The notes under the pieces: generated by a model
The model's input: the letters and a program-made list of their open reading frames with translations, nothing else
What the model was told of the DNA's origin: nothing
The model's database searches: none
Position numbers and translations under genes: made by a program
Shown here: positions 1 to 10,531 of the stretch, piece after piece
Position numbering within the stretch: the first letter of the stretch is position 1
Layout: each line of letters begins with the position of its first letter
Assembly (NCBI RefSeq): GCF_028858725.1
Contig: NC_084760.1
Coordinates: forward strand, 78,436,367 to 78,500,366
DNA: 64,000 bases
Direction: 5' to 3'
Origin: Colius striatus
Taxonomy: Eukaryota > Chordata > Aves > Coliiformes > Coliidae

Positions 1-46
1 GGGTTGGGTTTACACACACGTGCTCAACCTCCTCCTTCCTCCCTAG

Positions 47-2139
47 ACAAGGATCTGAAGACAGATGGGTTCAGCCTGGACTCCTGCCGCAACATGGTCA
101 ACCTGATGGATGTATCCTCTAGACTGCTCTGTGGGAGCTGGGGCTTGGCTCTTTCACTGTGCCGAGGCTGTCCAACCAAAAGAACAAAGGAAGGAAAGAA
201 GCAGTCCTTCTGGCTTTAGGGCCACCTGCCCCACAGTCCTGGGCTTTAGCAGCAGGTTGTTTTTTGGAAAGGGCCATCAGTTCCCCTGCTTGCTTTGGGC
301 TCTGGCTCTGCCACTAGAATCCCAGCCAGCTCCACTCACACCTTCAGCCTTCTCCTCCAGGAGGAAGCTCCCTGTGCTTTCCTTCTCCAAAGGCTCCCCA
401 GCCTGATGTGCCTTTGAGATGCTCCTGGAAGGAAATGAGGGCCATTGGCTTTCTTTCTTTCCCCCCTACACCATCTTGTCCGGCTGTTGAGAATGAGTGG
501 TGTAAAGTCACAGGAACGGTGGGCTATGTTCCTGCTTGCACTAGGCCATGCAGCTGAGGGGTCAGGGGCACCTCTGACCCCTCCTCTAGCCTGGCCCAGC
601 ACCATCCCCTTGTGCTGCAGGCCAGCTCAGCTTTAGCTTTGCTCTGAGGCCACTGCAGCAATGCATGTCCTGCAGCAGCAGCACAGCTGCTCCCGGGGAG
701 CAGCGGGTTCAAGTATCACCCTTTCCCTGACAGGTCACAGGCTCTGATCTTGCTGATGCTGCAGGACAGAGAGGGGATATTGAGGGCAAAATTGGGCAGC
801 CCAGACTTTCCTTTCCTCAGGCGGCTGGGACCTGGTGGTTTTGCCTTTACACCACCCGCTTTGCTGTCCTTTTTTGTCCTTGACCCTCTGATCCCCAGAA
901 AGATGGCAGTGCCCGCCTCGGGCTGGTGGAGTTCCAGATCCTGTGGAACAAGATCCGGAGCTGGCTGGTGAGAGGGAGCAGGGGGTACGGCATGGGGGCA
1001 GCAGGCTGAGGGGACAGCCAGGCTGGAGCCCACAGGAGAGCCTGCCTTTCACTTCCTTTGTGATGTTTTTGCAGACAATCTTCCGCCAGCACGACCTGGA
1101 TAAGTCGGGCACCATGAGCTCCTACGAGATGCGCATGGCTCTGGAGTCGGCTGGTAGGGCTGGAGAAGGATGAGGCTGGGCTTGGGGTCTGGGGAGGGGG
1201 CTCCTGCTGTCAAGAGACCTGTCCCAAGTATCTGGGGAAGAGTAATAATCACAGAATCACACAATCTTAAGGGTTGGAAGGGACCTTGAAAGATCATCTA
1301 GTCCAACCCCCTGCCAGAGCAGGACCACCTAGAGCAGGTCACACAGAAACTTCTACAGGTCTCCAGAGAACAGCCTGTATTGTGTGCTTAGAGCCAACCT
1401 GTTATGGTAGTGAAAGGTAGGCCTGTGTTCTTCATGTTAGCTATGCCATGTGATGGAGCCTCAGGGTTAGGGACACATGCAAGGTGATCCCAGGCTCTGT
1501 CCTCCCCTGACCTGCAAGATCCTACCCTGGAGAAGTAGAGGCCTGGGGTGGATCTGTGATGGATCAGTCATATGGCTCCAGGGAGAGCATCCCCTCTTCC
1601 TGCAGAAGCTGAACACAGTGCCTTTCCTTGGATATGGGGGTGGTCCCTTTGGGTGGGGGCATGGATGTTTCCAGTTACACCCTCCTCTCCCGTTCTCTCT
1701 CTGCCTTGAAGGTTTCAAGCTGAACAACAAGCTGCATCAGGTAGTGGTGGCCCGCTATGCAGACACTGACATGGGAGTGGACTTTGACAACTTTGTCTGC
1801 TGCCTCGTGAAGCTGGAGGCCATGTTCAGTGAGTGGTGGCTCTGGGGCAGGGAGGGCAGGGAGGGAGAGATGCCTTCCTCACCTTTGCTCTTGTGCTTCT
1901 GCAGGGTTCTTCCGCAGCATGGACCCTGAAGGCACAGGCACCGCCGTCATGAACCTCTCTGAGGTGAGTGCTCATGCTAACTGGAGGTGGGGTGGGAAAT
2001 AAGGGGGCAAGACATTAGGGTCAAGAGGGCACCTGGGCTGTTAAAGTTGACACATGAGGGCATGTCAAAAATGCACAAGGCCCTGTTCATCCCTTCTCCC
2101 TCTCCTTCGCAGTGGCTGCTGCTGACGATGTGTGGCTAG
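47..2139 (+). CDS. CAPN11: Calpain catalytic subunit, C-terminal penta-EF-hand exons (partial, CAPN11-like)
   Basis: This is the 3' end of a calcium-dependent cysteine protease; the protease and C2-like domains lie off the left edge. Six coding exons join in phase: 47-111, 899-967, 1075-1153, 1712-1828, 1905-1963 and 2113-2139 (stop TAG 2137-2139), all with GT-AG introns. About 137 residues are visible and form most of the penta-EF-hand domain. The loop starting [12 protein letters not shown] and the loop [12 protein letters not shown] both carry acidic residues at the calcium-coordinating positions. These are followed by [16 protein letters not shown] and a degenerate last hand, [15 protein letters not shown]. 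In calpains this domain binds calcium and pairs with the small subunit. The protein ends WLLLTMCG, close to the WLQLTM-type ends of CAPN1/2/3/11. The calpain identity is clear. The CAPN11 symbol rests mainly on synteny with MYMX and SLC29A1, so another classical calpain is possible. Confidence 0.9.
1250..1368 (-). mobile_element. Short CR1 LINE 3'-end fragment in a calpain intron
   Basis: The stretch reads as the complement of the CR1 3' tail: an ACAGAATCAC start, then GGTTGGAAGGGACCTTGAAA, then GATCATCTAGTCCAACCCCC. CR1 elements end in short repeats of the form ATTCTATG, so a copy that begins with the complement of that tail lies on the minus strand. Truncated copies of this kind are typical of bird genomes. 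It sits in the intron between exons 1075-1153 and 1712-1828 and does not touch the splice sites. Confidence 0.85.
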
Positions 2140-3281
2140 GAGCCACGACAGCTCCGCTGTGGCTGGGACACCACGGCAGGCCAAGCCACCTCCAAGTGCC
2201 TCCCCTTGGATCTGTGGACACAGGATACTCCTCCCCTGTTGCTCCATCCCACGCTGAGCCACCGGCCCTGCCTCCTGGCAAGCCTCAAGCCACCCTCTCT
2301 GGGGGACCAGGGGTCAGGGCAGGCAGGGGATGCTCATCTTCTGGGCTCAGCTTCTATCCACTCCCCATTCCTCTCTCCCCGCCCAGAGCAGGAGGAGGGT
2401 GAGCAGCATGTGGCTTCTGGGCATTCCTTGCAGGAGCAGGCTAGGGCCAGGGCTGGCCAGGGGGGCAGGGAGAGGTGGGAGCTGCAGAAGGGCGGGGCGG
2501 GGGGGACCCTCCAGCTTGCTCCTCCAACAGGGGCAGCAGGTTCCCAGCCAGCAGAGTGGCCTTCTCGGAGGAGGAAGGGATACACTCTTCTTCTCAGAGC
2601 CCTGGCATTGCACGACCACTAAGCACGACCAAAACATGGAGCCTGCTGGCTCTTTCTGCGTGGCCTTCACCACATCCCTCCCCCTGCCTTTGCCCCAGTG
2701 CTGGATCAAGCCCTGCAACTTAAGCACTGAATGTCTGGGGGCTCCCCCACCACGTGCCACCCTGCAGCGCAGCAAAGGCTCCTCTGTCCCACTGGGCACA
2801 GCAATGCCACCGCTGCCACAGCATCCCTGGGAGTTCCTGGGGCACCCGCTTCCTGCGTACGGCCCACAGCAGGGCTGAGGGAGACCTGCACCCAAGAGGT
2901 GATGCCTTCCCCCCAGAGGGATGGTGGTTTAGGGGGCTGTTCTGCACATACTTGGGGTTTTTTTTCCCCCCCCTTTCCCTCACCCTCCTACACTTTTACC
3001 CTCTTCCCTTGGGCTCCTTTGCCCAGTGCGGATGAGCTCCAGTGCCAACATATTAGCACTTCTCTGTGCTCTTCCGCTCCTCTCACCTTCTGCTGGGGTA
3101 CTTGGGTGGCTCCAGCTTGGCAGCGGGCACCAGCCCATCCTCAGCCCCGTAGAAGCAGGCAGGCAGGCATTAGCTGCCCCCAGCCCCGCCGCCATGGCCG
3201 GAGCGTGTTCCTGCAGCAATAACCACTGCTGCCCCCGCGGCAGCCGCTTCCTCGCCCCGCTCACTGCGCTCCGGCAATAAA
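2140..3281 (+). other. Putative calpain 3' UTR with polyadenylation signal
   Basis: There is no coding sequence in this stretch. The first good AATAAA downstream of the calpain stop is at 3276-3281, which implies a 3' UTR of about 1.1 kb if the intervening DNA is transcribed. A run of T followed by a run of C lies at about 2957-2975. The UTR extent is inferred from the signal only. Confidence 0.5.
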
Positions 3282-3299
3282 CTCACATTTCTTGGACGT

Positions 3300-5500
3300 G
3301 TGGCCCGAGCGGTCATTGCGGGGGTCGCGTCCTCCCTCCACTCGCCGGGGCTTGCGCTGGCAGGAAGAGAGGCAGAGCCAAAGCCAAACAGTTTGCCTGG
3401 TGTGGGCCGTGGGGGCAGGAGCAACACCAGGTACGGGCCTGGTCATGAGCACGGGGTGTCCACAGCCTCTACAAGTTTGTACAACTCGTCTCTTCCTCTG
3501 CAGGGGAGCCCTAATGTTAACAACACAGGGCAGCACCATGTAAGGGGGTGTAAGGGAATGCTGCTCTCCAAAGCCACAACAAGCAGTATGCTGTTAGCAG
3601 GGCTGTTCAGTTACCCCAGGGTTTTTTTCAAGTGGAGGAAAAGCTGGTGTTTGCTCCCTGGTGTTGGTGGGAGGAGCGGTGTGTTAGCGTCTCAGGACAG
3701 CTTCACCCCAGACTGTGCCTCAGGGATGTGTGCGCAGCAGCTTAGCGCAGTGAGCCCTGGGTCTGGCCACAGGATGGAGGTAACTTCAGAGCAGGTTGGG
3801 AATGCAGGGCAGCCTGGAGCTCTGGATCTTGGAAAGGGACCACATGAGATGTGTGACCCCTGAGTGGGGGCTGGCTGTGGGAGGCTGATGCTTTCCCCTG
3901 CACCCTTCGAGGCCATGCAAGTAAGAGGTGGAGGCAAAAGCCTTCCATGAAAATGACCATGGAAGAAGAAGGGATGGTGAAGCTTTTCACTTTATGGCTC
4001 AGAGCAGGAGATGCTGTGTGTCCATCCTGCACCTTGCTGACACCCCAGGAGGGCAGCAGCACCCAGACAGTGCTCAGCATTTGGGAGTGCCCTCATTCCC
4101 TTCATGGTGGCATCTCAATATCCCTCCTGTGGGTGCCCTTGGTGCCAGGCCAGCTCTCTAGGACCAGACTCCCCACAGTGGGCCAGCACGCAACCTCGGG
4201 GCAAGCCAGCCCAGCCCAGAGCACAGAGGAGATATGGGCAGTGATAACAGGAGGGAGCAATCTCCTCGCTGCCACCCCAGGTTGCCCTCTCCTCCAGAAG
4301 CTCCCGAGGGCTGGATGAAAGTGAGCTACTTACACTTGGGTCTCGGCAGCCTGTGAGCTGAGCTGTGCCCGGTGGGGTGAGGGTACCTTGGGGCTTGCCA
4401 ACCTGAGCTCCCTGCTCCTCAAAGCCCCTGGGAAACAGGAGCTCAAGGGGTGGTGATGGGGCAGGGAGGCAAATGTATGGAGCTGTCACTGCTGTCCCAG
4501 CTGCGAGGCCTTGTCACACACACACAACACAGGCCCCATTGTTTGGCACAGTGCCGCCTTGGCTTTGGGAGGACAGGTGCCCCAGCACATCCTTACCCGA
4601 AGCCCCCTCTCTCTCCTTCTCCCTCCCTCCCTGCAGGCACCAGCTGGCAGATCCCTTCCCTTGGCAGCTGGCAGGCCAGAATCGGCAGGGGGTCTGCAGG
4701 CAGGAGGTCCCTAGCTGCCAGCTAATGCCACAAAGAGCAGCCTGGTTCCGCCCCTTCCTTTCGAAGGGGACAAAGAGGCCCTCCAGTCCTTAAATACTGA
4801 TGTAAAGTGAGGAGCAAGAGGGGCTGGAGGCCTGAACTGGCCAATACTGTGGTGAGAGTAGAGTTTCCCTTGCTATGGGCAGAGAGTCAGCCCATTCTCA
4901 CCTTCGTCCCCCCCCCCCTTCCCCCGCCCCCACAAGGCGGGCAAGCAGTGCCTATGGGTGCACAGCACCACTGCTCCTGCTGCCTGGGACCACATCATCC
5001 CCTCCCTCACTCTATGCCCTGTCCCCCTCGAGCCACCTGCCCACCTCAGGGGTCCCCTCCCCTCCCACCAGCTGCTCATGTCCATCGTCCCAGCATGGGG
5101 ATGGGGGATGGTGGGGGCAGGCCCACAGCCCATCTGCACCTGGCGCCACCAGCTGTCCTGGCAGCTGGGCTCTGGCTGTGCTTCTCCATGCCCCAGGCCC
5201 GCAGCCGCAGGAATGTCAGTCCCGCGGGTACAAGGGGCTTTTGTGTGAGTGGAGCTGGTGCGTGGGGGGCCACGGCCCGGCCCAGCATCCTCAGACAGGG
5301 CTGGGGAGAGCCGCAGCTGAGGGCCTGTGCGTGGGCAGCAGCTGCCACGGACACAGCCTCGCAGCTCCTGGCTCAGCTCAGCGCTGTCCCCGCTGCCGCA
5401 AGGACATCCTCACTCCCTTGCCCCTCTGGCACCAGCGGCAGGGTGGTGGGAGCTGGCATCTCCTTGGTGAGGATCACCATCCTGTGCCAAGGGATGCCAT
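3300..5500. other. Intergenic, no gene seen; paired E-boxes at 4641-4670
   Basis: I see no exon with spliceable coding potential here. Two CAGCTG E-boxes lie 24 bp apart (4641-4646 and 4665-4670), just upstream of a palindromic CCTTTCGAAGG and an AT-rich CTTAAATACTG at about 4790. This could be regulatory, but the sequence alone does not establish it. Confidence 0.4.
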
Positions 5501-5505
5501 GGGCT

Positions 5506-5678
5506 CAGCTGCCCAAGGGTAGCAGGAGGGCTGGAGGCTGAGAGCATGGCGCAGCAGCTGCTGGACTCAGCCTTTTCCAACAGCTGCCGTCTCAGCACCA
5601 GCAGCAGGGAATGTGCTTGGGATGGGGCTTTCCAGTGCCTGGCCACAGTGTGTTAAACAAACTATTTATAGCACTTGC
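5506..5678. promoter_or_regulatory. Candidate muscle enhancer: three E-boxes plus a MEF2 site
   Basis: CAGCTG E-boxes occur at 5506-5511, 5555-5560 and 5581-5586. They are followed by CTATTTATAG at 5662-5671, a perfect match to the MEF2 consensus YTAWWWWTAR, and by another E-box, CACTTG, at 5673-5678. Clusters of MyoD-family E-boxes with MEF2 sites are typical of muscle enhancers. The cluster lies about 3.8 kb upstream of MYMX and about 3.4 kb past the calpain stop, and both are genes with muscle roles. The motifs are seen directly; enhancer function is inferred. Confidence 0.45.
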
Positions 5679-6115
5679 GTCCCTTCTGCACAGGGCCAGG
5701 CGCTCCGGTGCCACTGTCCCCACCACCACCATACTCTCAAGAGTCCTTGCTGGAAAGGTGAGGTCTCTTCAAGACACTTGGCCTCCTCTCACCTTCCTCC
5801 CCCTGCCATTCTCCTTAGCCCAGTGCTAGGCCCAGAGCAAGAGTTGCAACAAATCTCACACACCTTGCAAAGAGATGCCTGGGGGGGCATGTCTTTCTTC
5901 CCAGGGAGCATCCCTGCTAAATCCTCTGGAGCCTTAGCCACACAAAAGACTGCTTTGAGCACTGGCAGGCGCCAATGCCTGCTCTGTCCCCTGTGCCTGC
6001 CTTTAAGGTGGCACGAGGGTCTTGCCCTCCCACGAAGCAGAGATAGCATAGGTAACACAGCCACCTCCTCCCCAAAGTCCCACACCCTCCAACCATTCTT
6101 CCTTTGAGGTGGGCT

Positions 6116-6480
6116 CATAGAATCATTTTGGTTGGAAAAGACCTTTAAGACCATCAAGTTCAACCACTCAGCTCACACTGCCAAGCCCACCTCTAAACCA
6201 TGTCCCTCAGCACCTCAGCTACGCAGCTTTTAAATTTCTCCAGGGATGGTGACTCCACCACTTCCCTGGGCAGCCCATTCCAATGCTTAATAACCCTCTC
6301 GGTGAAAAAGTTCTTCCCAGTCTCAAATCTAAACCTCTCCTGATGCAACTTGAGCCCATTTCCTCTTGTCTTATCACTTGTTACTTGGGAGGAGAGACCA
6401 GCTCCCACGTCACTACAACCTCCTTTCAGGTAGTTGTAGAGTGATCATGTCACCCTTCAGCCTCCTCCAGACTAAACTTC
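6116..6480 (-). mobile_element. Truncated CR1 LINE copy
   Basis: Beginning at TCATAGAATCATTTTGGTTGG, the stretch is the complement of a CR1 3' end. On the minus strand a relic of the ORF2 C-terminus is readable at 6193-6408, with the CR1-typical phrase [19 protein letters not shown]. Only the 3' few hundred bases are present, as in most 5'-truncated avian CR1 copies. It is not functional. Confidence 0.92.
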
Positions 6481-9080
6481 CAGACTTCCAGCTTGTTGTC
6501 CTCTCCCAGCCCTGGGATCTGCCCAGAGGATGTGTGGGCTGTGAGCTCACCCCTGCTCAGCAGCAAGGAGGAAGGGGCTGGGCTTTGGGCAAGCTGAATC
6601 CCTAGGGCTTTGGGATGTCAGGAAAGAGAAAACAAGAGGACAGCTCTGCACAGTTCTGCCACCACCCTGAGGACAGAGCCTGCAGCTAGGCTGCTTCCAG
6701 CCTTGCTTTTCCACTTCTCACATGCTTCATGGGACCCCATGCTGGCCTCACACTGCTCAAGTGCATCTCCTGCTCCTTCTTTGCTGCTAATTGACCACCA
6801 GAGAGAAATAAGTACTATGGAGGGGTACAGAGTCCTTGTTGGGGTTCAAGAACTGGATCCCAGGCCTCCTGAGGATACTCAGTCATGCAATTGGTATGAT
6901 AAAGAAAATGGACACCTGAAAGGAAGTGGCCCTGCTGTATACCCAGCAAAAAAGAAGCTGGCCATCTTGTCAGGAATTTTGAGCCCCTTGGAGAAGAGTG
7001 ATGAAAGGTAGATGAGAACAAGGCTCAGGAGACAGAGCAGTGACTGCAGGAGCAGAAAGTGTTCTGTGGGTCAGAGAGGTTACAGCAAGGGTCTACACGC
7101 CTTGGCCCAGGAAACACAGGTTCCAGCGCCCCAGATTTTTTGTTTGGAAGTAGATATTGATGCAATTTCATTTTCTTCCAGGGTTGCATTCTCTTTCCAG
7201 CTCTGTACCTGACTCACTGGAGGAGCAGGGTTAAGTCCCTTCACCTCCTCAGGCTGCACTTTTGCCCAGCTGTGAAAGGAGGCTAAAAGCCTCTGACCTT
7301 CCAGATGGGGAAAGTGGCAATGTCTCTGCATTTCTGGCAGAGACAAAAAAATCTGCCTCTTTACAAGTCCCAAAGGCTTAGCAAACAAACCCTGCCCCAC
7401 TTTCTGCCACTTTCCCACTTGCCAGTGCTGGGATGTTGCAAGCACCTGGCTCTCAACACAGGGTGACCCCTCTTGCCGTTACCTGTGTTTGCTCCTGGGA
7501 AGGAAGTGGTTTCTGCAGAGGCTGCACACTGAAGCCCCTTTGTCCTCATGGGATTTTCCACCTTCCCCCTTGTATATCTCTGCCATGTACTGCTCAGGTG
7601 CAATGCCCTCAGGAATGTGCAGTAACAGATGTAACAGATGTTCTGCTCCAGCATCAGTGCACTTGGTTGGCACCTCCCTTTCCCAGCAGGAGCGAAGGAC
7701 AGGATTCCCTCAGGAGCCACGGTAGGATGGGCAGTTGTCTCGACTCAGGCAGGGGATTTCCTAAGAATAGGTAAGGCTCCCTGGGGAATAAGATCCCCAC
7801 TTTCCATCACTGTGATCACTACTGCTGACGAGGGACACAGCCTGCTTACAGGCAGAATGCTGCAAGAGCCCTCTGCACAGGGAGAGAAATTCTCCCTGTA
7901 GAGGCTGGGGAAATCGAGGCAGCAACCCACCCAGCATCAGCCATGGCACAGTAAACCCAGGATTCTCAAGAGTGGGCCCAGTGCTGCCTCCCTGACCAAA
8001 GGGGCAAAACTCTCTCTTCCAGGGAAGCATAAAGCCTGACACAGCTGCAGCAAAGCTTTGGCTCCCGCTCCCTCAGCCTGGGCTCTCCCCAGGCTCTGGG
8101 TCCCTCCGTGGGCACGGGACCATGGGCAGCTCACAGCCCTCCCACCTCTGTGAGGCTCATCCGGAGGGGCTGACATCAGCCCCGTGCCTTGCAGCTCCCG
8201 GGCCTGGAGCTGAGCCGTCGAGGAGCTTGTTTCTGGTTTCAGTACACGGTGTCTCTATGCTGAGGCACGGCCAGTCCACTTTTCCTCATCCATGGCTGGC
8301 TCCCCAGGAGGAATATGCGAGGCTGGGAAAGGTCACCCTGGCTGAACTAATCGCCTTTGGATGGGACTCGATGGGCAAGGGACAACTTGCATCAGGCAGG
8401 CTGGGAGATGGAGCAGCAGCATTCAGTCCCTCGTGTCTGTTCATTCTCCTAAATTCTCCTTAAGTGGAAGCCAAGAGTAGGGCCTTGGCAGCGTTTTCGG
8501 AGGGAACAACAAGGGGAGGAAACTAAGCCAGACAGCCACCAAGAATAAAACAAGCGGAAGGGCGCAGATGCGACCCATGGACCTTCCTGCCTGCACCCTC
8601 ACCCTGGCTAGCTTGCACTCCCTTGGTCTGCACAGCCCTGGCTACTTGCCCCAAGCAGGCTCAGCCTGGCAGCACAGCTGGAAAGCTCAGTGCACTGCTT
8701 ACCAGCCCGCTCTGCAGCCCCATGTGGAGCCAGGTCACAGCTCTTCCTCAAGGGAACGCCTCACCTGCTCCTCCGTGCTTCAAGCCCTGAAGCATCCCTT
8801 GCCTGTTCTCCTTGGTGGGCTGCCTGATCTGCATTCCTAGCCCTTGTGGGAGCTGGGTGGCAGCTACTGGCGCCAGCAGAGAATGACAGACGAGCATATT
8901 TTGGACGAGGGTGCCTGCTCAGGGGCTTCAGCAAAGCCTTGCAGTGAAATAAGACCCTATCCTGCCAGCCCACATTTCTATGGTGGGCAGATGTTATTCC
9001 TCCCTTGCCCCCCTTCTTCCCTCAGCACCCGCCACCCCGACAAATGGGGTCCTGGGCCGAGGGGCAGTATCACTTACAGG
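6481..9080. other. Intergenic, no gene seen
   Basis: The open frames here are short, lack matching splice sites and resemble nothing I recognise. There are no further clear repeats. The segment leads into the MYMX upstream region. Confidence 0.5.
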
Positions 9081-9199
9081 GAGCATGTGCCTGGCTGGCC
9101 TGGGAGGAGGGGGCATTTAAATGGGCAGCTGGCTTTTTTTGTTGTTGTCCCTTGCTCTGGAGCCGCTCCTGCCATTTGGGATAGTGGCAGGCCCACGTG
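9041..9199 (+). promoter_or_regulatory. Candidate MYMX promoter with E-boxes and a TATA-like element
   Basis: Five E-boxes (CANNTG) fall within 160 bp: CAAATG 9041-9046, CATGTG 9084-9089, CAGCTG 9126-9131, CATTTG 9173-9178 and CACGTG 9194-9199. An AT-rich TATA-like ATTTAAAT lies at 9115-9122, four bases before the CAGCTG. MYMX is known to be driven by myogenic bHLH factors through promoter E-boxes. Here the TATA-like element lies about 355 bp upstream of the MYMX start codon. The promoter call is an inference from these motifs and their position. Confidence 0.55.
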
Positions 9200-9475
9200 G
9201 GGGGAACTGAGCAGCCCAGGCTGCTCTGAAAGAAAGGCCAGAGCAGGGTCCCGCAGTGGGAAGGATCCCAAAGAGGGTACGAGGCGAGGAGGAGCGCGGT
9301 CCCCTCCAGCGCTTCTTCCTCGAGCCTCTCCCGAGCAGCTCGCAGGGCGGTGCGGGCCCCTGAGCACCGCGCTCGGCTCGCGAGGTCCGAAGCGTGAAGA
9401 GCTCCTGGGCGCCTTCCCCTGCCCCCCGAGGCGCCGCCGAGGGGCTGACGGTGCGGCGGCAGGCCCGGGGCCAGC

Positions 9476-9664
9476 ATGCCCGCCCCGGCGCTGGCCGCCC
9501 CACTGCTGCGCGCCCTGCTCGCCCGCCTGCTGCCGCTCGCCCGCCGGCGACTCCTGCCGCCGCTCCGCCGCCTGGGCCGCCGGCTGCGCTCCCGGGAGAG
9601 CCGCCAGGCCCTGCTCACCTGCCTGCTCTGCCTCCTCAACCTGCGCAAGAAGGTGGACGACTAG
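9476..9664 (+). CDS. MYMX: Myomixer (myomerger/minion), myoblast-fusion micropeptide
   Basis: A single-exon 62-codon frame starts at ATG 9476 (AGCATGC, purine at -3) and stops at TAG 9662. Myomixer is a small membrane-associated protein that acts with myomaker during myoblast fusion, promoting the step from hemifusion to pore formation. Residues 1-37 are a leucine- and arginine-rich amphipathic stretch (PLLRALLARLLPLARRRLLP). Residues 45-51 are ALLTCLL, which matches the AxLyCxL motif that defines the family. The peptide is shorter than mammalian myomixer (about 84 residues), because it stops soon after the motif at NLRKKVDD. Its position between CAPN11 and SLC29A1 matches mammalian synteny. 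The polyadenylation site is unclear: the next AATAAA sites downstream (11282-11287, 12129-12134) lie inside intron 1 of the next gene. Confidence 0.93.
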   Translation: MPAPALAAPLLRALLARLLPLARRRLLPPLRRLGRRLRSRESRQALLTCLLCLLNLRKKVDD

Positions 9665-10102
9665 AAGCCGGCCGGGGAGAAAACAGGCGAGAGGTGAAGG
9701 GCCGGGCTCGGTGGCTCTCCCCGCCCGCTTTGCCCTGCCTCGCTGCCCTGCCCCGCGCTGCCCTGCCCGCCGCGGGAGGAGGGACCGGGGCGGGGGCGGA
9801 CGAGCCCGCCCCGGCAGCCGCGGCCGGAGGAGCCTCTGCCCGCGCCTTTGCCGCTCCGGCCATGGGAGCCGGGCCGCCCCCTGCGCCGCCGCCGCCCACC
9901 GCCGGGCCGCCCCGCTGAGCGCACCCGCGGGAAGGGGCGGCCCCGCCGCCGCCCGCCCCGGGGAAGGAGTCGGCGCCGCCCGGGCAGTCTGTCCCCATCA
10001 CCGGCGCTGCCGGGCGGCGGGGGGCCCTGCGCCGCCGCTTCACCCCGCCGGGCCCGGCCCGGGCCGCCCCCCGCGGCTGCCCCCGCTGCCCGGAGGGCGA
10101 GG

Positions 10103-10531
10103 ATGTCGGGCAGCACAGCGAGGAAGGTGCAGCCCTTCACCATCAGCACCAAGCTCTCGCTGCCCAAGTGTGCCGCCGACTTCCCCGGGGACGCCTGCCC
10201 CGGCATCGCCCTCGCCTCCGCCTTGGACGCTCACCGCGGCCTCCGCCGCAGCCTCAACGAGCGCATCTCCCTCTACCTGGCCCAAGCCCGGGCCAGCCCC
10301 GCCGTCCCCCAGGGCCCGCCCCGCAGCCCCAGCCCCGGCGGCGATGGGGGCACAGACGAGGAGCGGCCGAACCGCAGCTCCCTGGCCCGCTCCATTAAGA
10401 AGATCACGCTGTCCAACTGGCACGGGGAGGCCGGCGCCGGGAACGCGAGGGGACCCGTGGACCAGGACCGGTCTGGCAGCGAGAGGAACCACAACAACAA
10501 CAACAGCAGGCCGGGGAAAGCTCAGTTTAAG
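10103..10531 (+). other. First coding exon of the spectrin-repeat/PH gene
   Basis: It encodes residues 1-143, starting MSGSTARKVQPFTISTK and ending NSRPGKAQFK before a consensus GTAAGC donor. A short hydrophobic/basic segment, SSLARSIKKITLSNW, looks like a conserved linear motif inside otherwise disordered sequence. An Asn-rich run, NHNNNN, comes from AAC repeats. The exon lies in the CpG island shared with MYMX. The upstream part of the same frame lacks an ATG and is treated as 5' UTR. Confidence 0.8.
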
